Positions 1-9,618 of a stretch of 64,000 nucleotides of DNA are shown here, piece by piece. Under the pieces are notes generated by a model. That model made no database searches. It saw only the letters and a list, made by a program, of their open reading frames with translations, and was not told the DNA's origin. Numbering within the stretch: position 1 is the first letter of the stretch; each line of letters starts with the position of its first letter. The DNA lies in NCBI GenBank assembly GCA_028281825.1, contig JANQJC010000025.1, positions 1 to 64,000 of the forward strand. Direction: 5' to 3'. This DNA comes from Flavobacteriales bacterium (GTDB lineage Bacteria; Bacteroidota; Bacteroidia; JANQJC01). The position numbers were made by a program, and so were the translations under genes.

Positions 1-2
1 AC

Positions 3-602
3 GGTGCTGGTACAACTAGTTCGCTAAACAATATAGCTGCTGGCTCTTATTGCGTACTGATTGATGATGGTAATGAATGTACACTTGATACAACTATTGT
101 GCTTACCTCAAATAGTAACCTGAGCGTAGATGCGATTAATAATGGTAATAACGTTTTGGTTGCAAGCTCAAACCAACCTGGCACAACCTACCAGTGGTAC
201 TATAATGGGCAGCCCATTGCAGGTGCAACAGATAGTGTATATGAGCCAACGCAATCTGGTGTTTATTATGTTATAGGAACCACAGCTGATGGATGTGTGG
301 ATCAATCATTGTATTTCGAGATAAGCGTAGTTGACGGAATAGAGGAAGAGATTTTAGATGAATTACACATACATCCAAACCCGGCTACTGACCAACTTTT
401 CGTAATAGGAGAATTAAGAAGTGGGAAGAAGCTAGCCGTTGAAATCTATGCTGCCACAGGTCAGTTGGTTTATGCTAAAGAATACAATTCTCTGTCTGGT
501 AATGTCATCATTCCAGTATACCAGTATAGTGAGGGCATGTACTTGGTGAAACTAGCTATTGACAATAATGTAAGACTAGAGAAAATTGTCATTGAAAGAT
601 AA
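3..602 (+). CDS. C-terminal part of a secreted SprB-repeat/Ig-like protein with T9SS C-terminal sorting domain (5' truncated by window edge)
   Basis: Frame is open from the window start (GAGTTSSLNNIAAGSYCVLIDDGNECTLDTTIVLTSN...), so the listed start at 99 is not the true start; C-terminus 'LHIHPNPATDQLFV...GMYLVKLAIDNNVRLEKIVIER' is a typical T9SS type A sorting tail. Confidence 0.85.
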   Translation, partial: GAGTTSSLNNIAAGSYCVLIDDGNECTLDTTIVLTSNSNLSVDAINNGNNVLVASSNQPGTTYQWYYNGQPIAGATDSVYEPTQSGVYYVIGTTADGCVDQSLYFEISVVDGIEEEILDELHIHPNPATDQLFVIGELRSGKKLAVEIYAATGQLVYAKEYNSLSGNVIIPVYQYSEGMYLVKLAIDNNVRLEKIVIER

Positions 603-624
603 AGGGGAGTGATTTTTGATTATT

Positions 625-660
625 AAAAAAGGCCGCAAGCTAATTCACTCGCGGCCTTTT
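625..660. terminator. bidirectional intrinsic terminator between convergent genes
   Basis: aaaaaa-ggccgc-aagctaattcactc-gcggcc-tttt. Confidence 0.8.
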
Positions 661-681
661 ATGTATTAGATATTACGAGAG

Positions 682-1707
682 CTATTTTTTAGCATATTCC
701 ATTAATTGGTTTAGCGTAGTGGTTAAGTACTTTGAAGATGCTTTATATGCCCCGTCAACGTACTTTTTACCGTCGCAATCCAGAAACTGTATATTACTTG
801 TTTTTACATCGTCGGCAGGCACAACAATTGTCCACGCTCCAGCATCATAAGCCTGATTATTTTCGGCCTTAGCTGTTGACTTGAATTTGAGCTTTCTATC
901 AAACACACCATCTATTTCCAGGTTCTTTTTCATTGGCATAAAAGCTGTTGCTTCGGGCCCAAACTTGTTTGTTGCAAACAGGTATTGGCTATTTGTCTTA
1001 TCAGCTTCTAGTCTGAAATATGGTGATGCCACAACTTTAGCCAAACCGCCCACAGCACCTTTTAGCATTTTACTGCCGCCTGATTCTGATTCTTCCATGA
1101 ATGGAATATATAAGTTAACGTTAGCCACAATCACTTTTCCCAACTCAAAAGAAACCTTGTGGTCTTTAGGGATAAACTTTTTCTTCTCTTTGCCTGATGC
1201 CGTTACTTTCTTTACCATATACTCAAATCCCTTTGGTGTTGACATCAAATAACCAGGCATTTGTGCTGTGTTCAATTTGCCACCTTCAATTCTTTCAAAG
1301 TCCTCAAAAGGACTGGTTTTAGCAGCTTCGTCAATAGATACGATTTCAAACCCCTCTTTTTTCAAGTGCTCCACATACTCATTGTAAAGTTTGGTAGTGT
1401 TTTCAATTAGGGCGTTTTCGTTTACGCCATTAAGTGCCACAGACAAACTTGCTGATGCAGAGCCTCTATGGCCTGATGCACCACCGCCATCATAGCCTGC
1501 GCGGGCGTAATCTGAGTCAAAGTAAACAACCTGATAGAATACCCTAAACTCATTGATGTAAACTTTTTTGGCTGCTTTTTTCAGCTTCTTTTCAGCATAC
1601 CCGCCGGCAGCACGACCTGATTTTAGTTCAATTTCGCCATTGATTGTTTGTGCCATACTCATTACTGAGATGGTTGCACAAACAATGATTGATAACAACT
1701 TTTTCAT
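682..1707 (-). CDS. secreted hypothetical protein
   Basis: 341-aa ORF with signal peptide MKKLLSIIVCATISVMSMAQ. Confidence 0.75.
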   Translation of the reverse strand: MKKLLSIIVCATISVMSMAQTINGEIELKSGRAAGGYAEKKLKKAAKKVYINEFRVFYQVVYFDSDYARAGYDGGGASGHRGSASASLSVALNGVNENALIENTTKLYNEYVEHLKKEGFEIVSIDEAAKTSPFEDFERIEGGKLNTAQMPGYLMSTPKGFEYMVKKVTASGKEKKKFIPKDHKVSFELGKVIVANVNLYIPFMEESESGGSKMLKGAVGGLAKVVASPYFRLEADKTNSQYLFATNKFGPEATAFMPMKKNLEIDGVFDRKLKFKSTAKAENNQAYDAGAWTIVVPADDVKTSNIQFLDCDGKKYVDGAYKASSKYLTTTLNQLMEYAKK

Positions 1708-1874
1708 TTTATTAGGTTTTGGTTTATAAATGTGAGAGCAAAGATAGGTAGGATGTTAAGTAGGACCAATACGGTAAAAGGCGTATTTTCTGATAGCCAC
1801 TATCTTGTAGAAGTATATTTCAGAAATAGAATTTGTTTTTAATTCAATGTCTAAACGGGTAAGATGATGCCAAC

Positions 1875-1903
1875 AAAAAAGGCGGGCCAATTGGCCCGCC
1901 TTT
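1875..1903 (-). terminator. intrinsic terminator of gltA
   Basis: Perfect palindrome ggcgggccaattggcccgcc flanked by A-run/T-run just downstream of the gltA stop. Confidence 0.8.
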
Positions 1904-1923
1904 CCAAAATATCAAAGCGATTA

Positions 1924-3210
1924 TTATCTGTTGTTGATAGGAGTATAATCTCTCACAGTAGGACCAGTATATATCTGGCGTGGCCTGCCGATAGGCTCCT
2001 TGCGGTTAATCATTTCTTGCCATTGAGCAATCCATCCTGGTAGCCTACCCATTGCAAACATCACTGTAAACATATCAGTTGGTATACCAATAGCCTTGTA
2101 AATAATGCCTGAATAGAAGTCTACGTTTGGATAAAGCTTCCTTTCGATGAAGTAATCATCCCTCAAGGCTACTTCTTCTAGTTTTTTGGCCAGGTCAAGA
2201 ATCGGGTCTTGGATGCCTAGGTTTTCCAACACATCATCACAAGCTTTCTTGATAATTTTGGCACGGGGGTCAAAGTTTTTGTAAACCCTGTGTCCAAAGC
2301 CCATCAATTTGAATGGGTCGTTTTTGTCTTTAGCCTTTTCTACCCACTTTTCAATGCTACCACCATCTTTCCTTACTTTATCCAGCATTTCAATCACTGC
2401 TTGGTTGGCACCACCATGCAATGGTCCCCATAGTGCAATAACACCAGCAGAGATGGATGAGTAAAGGTTAGCTTTAGAAGAGCCTACCAGTCTTACCGTA
2501 GAAGCAGAGCAGTTTTGCTCATGGTCAGCATGTAGGATAAGTAGTTTATCCAATGCGTCAGCAATCACCGGATTGATTTCGTATTCTTCAGTTGGCATTG
2601 AGAACATCATATTCATAAAGTTCTCGATGTAGTTGAATTTGTTTTGGGGATATACTACTGGATGACCTACAGAGTTCTTGTATGACCAAGCAGCAATAGT
2701 AGATATCTTAGCAATAAGCCTTGTAATTGTTAAATCAACTGAATCTATATCCCTATCTGCGTCTTGTGATTCTGGGTAGAATGTAGAAAGTGTGCAAAGC
2801 ATTGAAGCTAAAACCGCCATTGGATGTGCCTTACGAGGATAGGCCTCATAAAATTGCTTCATATCCTCGTGGATAAGGGTATGGCGAGTTATCTTGTTGT
2901 TAAAGTCTTTAAACTGTTCTTTGGTCGGTAGCTCACCCTTAATAAGCAAGTATGCAACTTCTAAAAAAGTCGAATGCTCTGCTAGCTGCTCTATAGGGTA
3001 TCCGCCATAACGCAAAATACCCTTCTCTCCATCAAGAAAAGTAATCGCACTCTCAGTAGCACCAGTATTTTTGTAGCCTGAGTCTAGTGTAATATAACCA
3101 GTTTCTCCTCTCAGGCCTTTGATGTCAATAGCCTTTTCTCCTTCTGATCCGGTAACAACCGGTAAATTGTAGGTCTGTCCGTCCAGTTTAATTTCTGCTG
3201 TTTCGCTCAT
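1924..3210 (-). CDS. gltA: citrate synthase
   Basis: 428 aa; LHADHEQNCSASTVRLVGSSKANLYSSISAGVIALWGPLHGGANQAV, GFGHRVYKNFDPRA motifs. Confidence 0.97.
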   Translation of the reverse strand: MSETAEIKLDGQTYNLPVVTGSEGEKAIDIKGLRGETGYITLDSGYKNTGATESAITFLDGEKGILRYGGYPIEQLAEHSTFLEVAYLLIKGELPTKEQFKDFNNKITRHTLIHEDMKQFYEAYPRKAHPMAVLASMLCTLSTFYPESQDADRDIDSVDLTITRLIAKISTIAAWSYKNSVGHPVVYPQNKFNYIENFMNMMFSMPTEEYEINPVIADALDKLLILHADHEQNCSASTVRLVGSSKANLYSSISAGVIALWGPLHGGANQAVIEMLDKVRKDGGSIEKWVEKAKDKNDPFKLMGFGHRVYKNFDPRAKIIKKACDDVLENLGIQDPILDLAKKLEEVALRDDYFIERKLYPNVDFYSGIIYKAIGIPTDMFTVMFAMGRLPGWIAQWQEMINRKEPIGRPRQIYTGPTVRDYTPINNR

Positions 3211-3404
3211 TAATAAAGGGATTTTTGAATTTTCCGAAAATCGGCACGATTATACGAAAAAAGTTTTTATTCAAAGCTCTTTAACAGGGGATATTTGCTA
3301 ATGTTTATCGATTATGACAAAAAAAGTTGGAATGAAGCCAAAAACAAGCTTAAAAAGTAACAGAAACTTAAAATGAAGTAAAAAGATAAAGGGGTAATAC
3401 CTGT

Positions 3405-3863
3405 CTATTTTTCTCCCCTTCGTTTTCTTAATTCATCCAATAGTTTCATTTTAAATCGTTCTTCAGCTTTGTAGAGTAGGGCAACTTTTTTCAAAGGAAT
3501 AACTTTCTTAAACTCGTCAAAGTACTTTTTTCGTAGTGCTAATTCCCTTTCGGCCGTTTCAAACTCAATGCGCAAGGCATCTTCAATATCTGCATCACTC
3601 ATGATATCAAAGTCCAACATCATGCCAGCTTCAATACGGTTAGTCCACTTGTCTTTTCTAACCACCTTTAGCTCTTCTTCCAATTGGTTATATACAGGCC
3701 AAAACTGTTGAGCTTCCTGGGGTGAAAGGTTAAGCTCTTGAGTGATAAAAGCAATTTTAAGGGCTTCTATTTTTTCTTGTTTTTCTTTCCATCGGCTGCC
3801 AGGCTGTGCAAAGGCTCCAAGCGATAGGACAAAGGTTAAGAGGTATATCAATAAGGTTCTCAT
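3405..3863 (-). CDS. periplasmic Spy/CpxP-like 'sensor of ECF-type sigma factor' protein
   Basis: Start moved to MRTLLIYLL...(signal peptide); LNLSPQEAQQFWPVYNQLEEEL motif; follows ECF sigma and membrane gene. Confidence 0.65.
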   Translation of the reverse strand: MRTLLIYLLTFVLSLGAFAQPGSRWKEKQEKIEALKIAFITQELNLSPQEAQQFWPVYNQLEEELKVVRKDKWTNRIEAGMMLDFDIMSDADIEDALRIEFETAERELALRKKYFDEFKKVIPLKKVALLYKAEERFKMKLLDELRKRRGEK

Positions 3864-3876
3864 TTTATAAAAAATA

Positions 3877-4362
3877 TTAGAGGTCGTTTGCAATAGTACT
3901 TATATCCACGTTATTCTGTATCAAGTAATTGATAATAGCGTCTTCATCATTCAGATCTTCAAAAGGTAAGTCACCCTCAATCACTGCGTCTGTCATCATA
4001 CTTTCAAGAAATAAGTCTTCTTCCAGTAATGCGAGCTCTTCTTCGGTAAATTGGTCAAGCACTTCTTCAGCCGAAGCAAACTCAGTTACGGTGGTTTGCT
4101 TGGTATTAAAGATAGCTTGTGAAGCAACCAATAAACCCACTAGTAGAACAGATGCGGCTATTGCTATCCTGGGTTGGAAAATAGAGATAATCACTCCACT
4201 TTTCCTTTCCTTTTCTTCTGCAATACGGCTGATTACTTTAGAGGGTAATTCATCAAAATACTCATCAGGTACTTTAAAAGAGTTACCCTTGCCAATTGCA
4301 TGCAATTGTGGTGCATCCTTTTCAGGATTAAAGTTGTCGCTATAATTACTTTTGGTTTCCAT
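3877..4362 (-). CDS. single-TM probable anti-sigma-like protein
   Basis: One central TM segment (RIAIAASVLLVGLLVASQAIF), acidic periplasmic half, directly downstream of ECF sigma. Confidence 0.6.
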   Translation of the reverse strand: METKSNYSDNFNPEKDAPQLHAIGKGNSFKVPDEYFDELPSKVISRIAEEKERKSGVIISIFQPRIAIAASVLLVGLLVASQAIFNTKQTTVTEFASAEEVLDQFTEEELALLEEDLFLESMMTDAVIEGDLPFEDLNDEDAIINYLIQNNVDISTIANDL

Positions 4363-4395
4363 TGCTTATATATGATTCAAATTTCAGCTAAAGGT

Positions 4396-4959
4396 TTAAT
4401 TCTCAGTTAAATAAATCTCAATTTTCTTTACTGCCAGGTGATAAGAAGCCTTGAGTGCCCCCACTGAAGTGCCCAATATTTCCGATATCTCTTCGTACTT
4501 TAAGTCCTCAAAATATTTCATGTTAAAGACAAGTCTCTGCTTCTCTGGCAGCTTTAGAATAGCCTGGTGCAATTTCTTTTGAATGGCTTCACCACTAAAG
4601 TAAACATCGCTCTCCAGGCTTTCTGATAGTTTATGTTCCACATCAACCATGGGGATAAACATTGCAGTGCGTTTTTTCTTTAAGAATGAGAGAGCTTCAT
4701 TGGTGGCGATTCGGTATAGCCAGGTATATAGCTTACTCTCCTCTCTAAAATTTCCCAAGCCTTTCCATACTTTGATAAAAGTATTTTGCAGTACATCATC
4801 AGTATCATCATGGTCAATTACAATTCTACGGATGTGCCAGTATAGCTTTTGTTGATATCTGCGTATAAGCAGGCTAAACGCAAGGTTACGTGTTTCCTGC
4901 GCTTTGAATTGACGGATAAGTTCTTTGTCTGACTCGCTGCTCATGGCTGGCTTTTGCAT
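4396..4959 (-). CDS. ECF-family RNA polymerase sigma factor
   Basis: Sigma70 region 2 (DDVLQNTFIKVWKGLGNFREESKLYTWLYRIATNEALSFLKKK) and region 4 (LPEKQRLVFNMKYFEDLKYEEISEILGTSVGALKASYHLAVKKIE). Confidence 0.95.
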   Translation of the reverse strand: MQKPAMSSESDKELIRQFKAQETRNLAFSLLIRRYQQKLYWHIRRIVIDHDDTDDVLQNTFIKVWKGLGNFREESKLYTWLYRIATNEALSFLKKKRTAMFIPMVDVEHKLSESLESDVYFSGEAIQKKLHQAILKLPEKQRLVFNMKYFEDLKYEEISEILGTSVGALKASYHLAVKKIEIYLTEN

Positions 4960-4991
4960 GAAGCAGACAAAAGTTGTGCCGAGTTTGGTAT

Positions 4992-5966
4992 TTACTTTCT
5001 GGCGATGACTCTCTCCACCGCTTGAACGATATCAGGAGTGTCAAGGCCATACTTGGCTAGTAGTTGTTCCGGCTTTCCACTTTCACCAAACTTATCATCC
5101 ACTGCTACCATTTCAATAGGTGCAGGGTAGTGCATCCCCAATGCTTGGGCAATTGAATCTCCCAAACCACCGTTGCGTTGATGTTCTTCTGCAGTCACTG
5201 CACATTTCGTCTTCTTCACACTTTCTATAACTGCTTCTACATTTAAAGGTTTAATGGTGTGGATATTAATTAATTCAGCATTGATGCCTTTTGCTTCCAA
5301 TTCTTTAATAGCAGCAATTGCTTTCCAAACCAAATGTCCTGTGGCGAAGATGGTAACATCACTACCTTCTTTCATCATCAATGCCTTGCCTATCTCAAAC
5401 TTTTGGTCTGCAGGGGTAAAGTTAGCCACCTTTGGTCTTCCAAAGCGGAGATACACCGGGCCATCCCATTCTGTTATGGCCATCGTTGCAGCATATGTTT
5501 GGTTATAATCGCATGGGTTGATTACCGTCATATGAGGTAGCATCTTCATCATACCGATGTCTTCTAATATTTGGTGAGTAGCACCATCTTCACCTAATGT
5601 GAGCCCTGCATGTGAAGCACATATCTTTACATTTTTACCTGAGTAAGCTATAGATTGACGGATTTGGTCATAAACCCTGCCAGTTGAGAAATTGGCAAAC
5701 GTACCCGTGAATGGGATTTTACCACCAATGGTCAACCCTGCTGCAACACCCATCATGTTGGCTTCTGCTATACCTACTTGAAAAAACCTATCTGGAAACT
5801 CTTTCGCAAAAGCGTTCATTTTTAGTGAGCCAGTAAGGTCAGCACATAGCGCTACCACATTTGGGTTTTGTTTTCCCAATTCGGTAAGGGCCGCACCAAA
5901 TCCTGAACGGGTATCTTTATCATCACTTAATTTTTCAAAATACATGGGCTGAGTAGATGTTTCCAA
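4992..5966 (-). CDS. transketolase C-terminal subunit
   Basis: 324 aa; Pyr domain and C-terminal domain motifs (MHYPAPIEMVAVDDKFGESGKPEQLLAKYGL). Confidence 0.92.
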   Translation of the reverse strand: METSTQPMYFEKLSDDKDTRSGFGAALTELGKQNPNVVALCADLTGSLKMNAFAKEFPDRFFQVGIAEANMMGVAAGLTIGGKIPFTGTFANFSTGRVYDQIRQSIAYSGKNVKICASHAGLTLGEDGATHQILEDIGMMKMLPHMTVINPCDYNQTYAATMAITEWDGPVYLRFGRPKVANFTPADQKFEIGKALMMKEGSDVTIFATGHLVWKAIAAIKELEAKGINAELINIHTIKPLNVEAVIESVKKTKCAVTAEEHQRNGGLGDSIAQALGMHYPAPIEMVAVDDKFGESGKPEQLLAKYGLDTPDIVQAVERVIARK

Positions 5967-6000
5967 GGTTATTTGCTTTTAAATATGGTAAAAAAATCAG

Positions 6001-7428
6001 TTAGTATAGTTTAATTACTTCAGAACTTCCAGATTCTATTTTGAATGATTTTTCAATGGTATAAATAGACTTTTTAGAATTCTTAGGGCGGAAAACGGCG
6101 CGATACCTTCCTGGCAATAGCACCAGTGTTTCTTGCTGGCTTTCTACGCGTATGTTGTATATCAATTTTAGTTCATTACCATCCTCATGATATACACTAG
6201 CATACCCCGCTGATTGCTTCAGTATATTGGCAATGCCAGGTTGCGGAATGGCTACTTTTGTAGTGTGACTTTGCTTAATCTCTACATCGCTCACATACAT
6301 TCTTGGCATGGTAAGTATTTCCAAATCATATTTCCCAACTATATATCGCTCTTTGTCCATGAAATCCTGCACGTGTAGGGTTTGCATTTCGCCAGCTTTT
6401 CGCACAATGGCTTTCAATTCTTTATAGTCACTCCTGCCATCAGCGCGTAAATCAAGGTCACCTTGTGGCGCATCGATAGCTATTATTGTATGCTTGCCTG
6501 GGGTAAGTGTAACGCTATCCACAAAAGATGGAGGGATAGTATGGGCTACCACTCGGTAGGTTGGCAATGGGTCGATTACTAGGGTGTCGGGATTACCATG
6601 GTTATCCATTGTATGCACAAAATTGTAAAGCACTTTGCTCGACTGGCTATGGTAAAAAGTCATGTTAACGTTAGTTTCTGTTGGATTGCCTGCAACATCT
6701 AATAGATTAACTTGGGCCGTAGTAGAATTCAATGCTTGAGAAATAACCACATTTAGGGCGGTTTTGAATGTCCTTGTATCACTTGCATCGTAAAAGTTAC
6801 CCACACATTCAAACTGTTTGATTAGGTCTTTATCCAGTCCAACGCCAATCACAAAAGGTTTTAACACAATTCCTTTTGCTTGAAGTGCCTGCGAAAGGGC
6901 GCAAGGGTCACCATCACACTCCTCAATACCGTCAGTTATCAGGATGATAATATTCCGGCAATTGTCGCAGCTAGGAAAATCTTTGGCTGATTGTTCCAAA
7001 GAGTAGGCAATAGGTGTTGTGCCTTTGGGTTGAATAAGTTGCAGTTTGTTCTTGATGTTGGGGATATTACCCTTATAGAATGGAACTTCCAGCTTGGTGT
7101 CTTTGCAATCACGCATGGAATTGGATACATATTGTGATTGGTGCCCATAGGCCCTCAATGCCAATTCAAGGTGGTCCACATATTTAAGGCTATCCAATAA
7201 TTCATTCAGGAGCTTTTTGGCGACATCTATTTTCATTTTGCCATCCATTTGCCCAAACATGCTTTGCGAACCATCAAAAACGAAAAGAATGCGCGTAAGG
7301 GGTTTTTCTTGTGCTACTTCCTGCGCATTAGCAGTATAGGCCAAGCTTATCAAGCATATTAGTACTAGAGCAAAATGCTTGATACTAGTTTTTGCAAAGG
7401 ATGCAATTGTATATTTCAATTGAACCAT
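6001..7428 (-). CDS. secreted VWA-domain protein
   Basis: Start moved to MVQLKYTIAS... (ATG at 7428); signal peptide; MIDAS-like DGSQSMFG, 'IILITDGIEECDGDPC'. Confidence 0.85.
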   Translation of the reverse strand: MVQLKYTIASFAKTSIKHFALVLICLISLAYTANAQEVAQEKPLTRILFVFDGSQSMFGQMDGKMKIDVAKKLLNELLDSLKYVDHLELALRAYGHQSQYVSNSMRDCKDTKLEVPFYKGNIPNIKNKLQLIQPKGTTPIAYSLEQSAKDFPSCDNCRNIIILITDGIEECDGDPCALSQALQAKGIVLKPFVIGVGLDKDLIKQFECVGNFYDASDTRTFKTALNVVISQALNSTTAQVNLLDVAGNPTETNVNMTFYHSQSSKVLYNFVHTMDNHGNPDTLVIDPLPTYRVVAHTIPPSFVDSVTLTPGKHTIIAIDAPQGDLDLRADGRSDYKELKAIVRKAGEMQTLHVQDFMDKERYIVGKYDLEILTMPRMYVSDVEIKQSHTTKVAIPQPGIANILKQSAGYASVYHEDGNELKLIYNIRVESQQETLVLLPGRYRAVFRPKNSKKSIYTIEKSFKIESGSSEVIKLY

Positions 7429-7463
7429 TTTATATGCAACTGCACAAACCGTGCAGAAATTGG

Positions 7464-8372
7464 CTAGTAATCTCCCAAAGTTTCTTCCAACTGGGCTAAT
7501 GCAGCCTCTAATTGTTGGTCGTTTGGAGCAATACCATGCCATGCGTGTGAACCCATCATAAAGTCAACTCCCTCGCCCATTTCCGTCTTCATTAGCACAA
7601 CTACAGGCACACCTTTCCCTAAGTGATTTTCTTTTGCTTCAGTCAGGGTTGAAATAATACTTTCAAAACTGCTTCCGTCCATTTCCATCACATCCCAGCC
7701 AAATGATTTCCATTTAGCTGATAAATCTCCCAAATCCATCACGTCTTTGGTGTCACCATCTATCTGTCTTCCATTAACGTCAATGGTTGCAATGATATTG
7801 TCTACTTTGTGGGCTGCGCCAAACATGGCAGCTTCCCATATTTGGCCTTCTTGCAATTCACCATCTCCATGCAGGCTGTACACAATATGATGGTCGTTGT
7901 TCAATTTTTTTGAAAGCGCCGCGCCCAATGCAACTGACAAGCCTTGACCAAGTGAGCCAGAGGCAACCCTTATTCCTGGCAGTCCTTCTTCAGTAGCTGG
8001 GTGGCCTTGCAGCCTTGAATCCAGTTTACGAAAAGTGTTTAGTTCTGACACTTCAAAATAGCCATATCTGGCCAGTGTACTATACCAAATAGGTGAAATA
8101 TGCCCATTAGAGAGAAAAAACACATCTTCGCCATTGCCATCCATGGTAAAGTTTTTGGCATCAGGCTTCATGATTTGATGGTAAAGGGCAAGAAAAAATT
8201 CAGTACAACCCAGTGAGCCTCCTGGGTGGCCCGATTGCACTGCATGAACCATTCTTACAATATCCCTTCTGGTTTGTGATGCTAGTCTTTCTAACTCGTA
8301 AATATCAGGCATAACTTTACTCAGTTTTTGTCTTTCTTCTAGTATTGATGATTGGGTTGAGGTAGTAGGCAT
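7464..8372 (-). CDS. transketolase N-terminal subunit
   Basis: TPP-binding domain: GHPGGSLGCTEFFLALYHQIM, HGDGELQEGQIWEAAMFGAAHKVDNIIATIDVN. Confidence 0.93.
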   Translation of the reverse strand: MPTTSTQSSILEERQKLSKVMPDIYELERLASQTRRDIVRMVHAVQSGHPGGSLGCTEFFLALYHQIMKPDAKNFTMDGNGEDVFFLSNGHISPIWYSTLARYGYFEVSELNTFRKLDSRLQGHPATEEGLPGIRVASGSLGQGLSVALGAALSKKLNNDHHIVYSLHGDGELQEGQIWEAAMFGAAHKVDNIIATIDVNGRQIDGDTKDVMDLGDLSAKWKSFGWDVMEMDGSSFESIISTLTEAKENHLGKGVPVVVLMKTEMGEGVDFMMGSHAWHGIAPNDQQLEAALAQLEETLGDY

Positions 8373-8677
8373 GAGCTCGGCTGTTATGGTCTCAAAAGTA
8401 GGTATTTTGAACCCTTTTACCGACTTCTGTTAATAACTTTTGATAAGATGAATCTAGTCAGGAAAGAAAGAAAACCAGAGGTTTGTCTATCTAAAGAGTA
8501 ATAACATCAGAGAAGTTATATATAATTTTGTAATTACCTGACTATCAGCAATATCCAATAATGACTTTGTTTATTCTGCTTGTCTTTATATGGACACAGC
8601 TTAACGAATTAGCAAGGCAGAAGCGTTATTCAACACGTATTTTCACTTGGCGGAAATACAAAAAAAAATTCATAAAT

Positions 8678-9088
8678 ATGAATCTTCTAAATAAAGTAGT
8701 TTTTATCGATGATGACATCTACACCAATGAGTACCATAAGAGGTTTGCTGCTAAAGTCGGTTTAGCTAAGGAAGTAATTTGTTTTGAGACAGGTGAGAAA
8801 GCATTGGAGTACCTGAAGGCAATTACCGAGAAATATGATTTTCCAGAATTGATATTGGCGGATATAAACATGCCACAAATGAACGGACATGAGTTTGTGA
8901 AAGAGGTGTCAAATATGTATGGCTACAATCCATTGAGAACTGTGGTTGCTTTTTTGACAGCTTCAAAGGATGCGAAGGATATGTTGAAGGCGAATGAAGA
9001 AGATGTGGAATTTTACTACTGGAAGCCGTTGGATGAAAAATTGTTAGCAACCATACTAAATGACGGGTTTGGAATCAAATTAAATTGA
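8678..9088 (+). CDS. stand-alone response regulator receiver protein
   Basis: VVFIDDD acidic pocket, LILADINMPQMNGHEF phospho-Asp, WKPL; ATG at 8678 preferred to 8561. Confidence 0.85.
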   Translation: MNLLNKVVFIDDDIYTNEYHKRFAAKVGLAKEVICFETGEKALEYLKAITEKYDFPELILADINMPQMNGHEFVKEVSNMYGYNPLRTVVAFLTASKDAKDMLKANEEDVEFYYWKPLDEKLLATILNDGFGIKLN

Positions 9089-9516
9089 TGGATATGGAGA
9101 TTCTTAAGAAAGCTGTTTTTGTGGATGATGATAAGTTTGTAAATATGTATCACAAACAACTGACATCTAAAGTTGGGCTGGCAAAGGAAGTGCATTTTTT
9201 CGAAGATGCTGAAGAAGCACTTTCTTACCTAAAAGGCATTCAGAGTGAAGAAGAGTTTCCTGAACTTATTTTGGTTGACATTAATATGCCGAAAATAGAT
9301 GGGCATCAATTTGTAAAAACCGTAAATCAACTGGATAATTATAATCCCAATCAGGTGATGATGGCATTTTTAACCAATTCCAAGGATATTAAAGATGTGA
9401 TTAAGGCAGATGAGGATAAAGTGAATTATTACTACTGGAAGCCATTGAACTTCAAGCTAATCGATAAACTGCTTTATGACGGTTTTAGCCTCAGGCTTAT
9501 GGAGGAATATGGATAA
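9085..9516 (+). CDS. stand-alone response regulator receiver protein (paralogue of preceding gene)
   Basis: LILVDINMPKIDGHQF, VNYYYWKPLNFKLIDKLLYDGF; ATGA overlap with the upstream receiver. Confidence 0.87.
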   Translation: MMDMEILKKAVFVDDDKFVNMYHKQLTSKVGLAKEVHFFEDAEEALSYLKGIQSEEEFPELILVDINMPKIDGHQFVKTVNQLDNYNPNQVMMAFLTNSKDIKDVIKADEDKVNYYYWKPLNFKLIDKLLYDGFSLRLMEEYG

Positions 9517-9618
9517 AGAATCTTACACGGCAAATATGCATATTAATATAATTCGTTGATTTTTCTGTAAAGTCCTTAAAATCTTACATTGTGGACAAAA
9601 CTTATAAAGTGAGGGAAG

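Noticed and set aside
881-1252. 123-aa plus-strand ORF
   Set aside because: Entirely antisense to the 682-1707 gene; low-complexity Ser/Phe-rich translation typical of antisense frames
3929-4345. 138-aa plus-strand ORF
   Set aside because: Antisense to the anti-sigma-like gene; Ser-rich shadow frame
6939-7148. 69-aa minus-strand ORF inside the VWA gene
   Set aside because: Alternative frame of a well supported CDS
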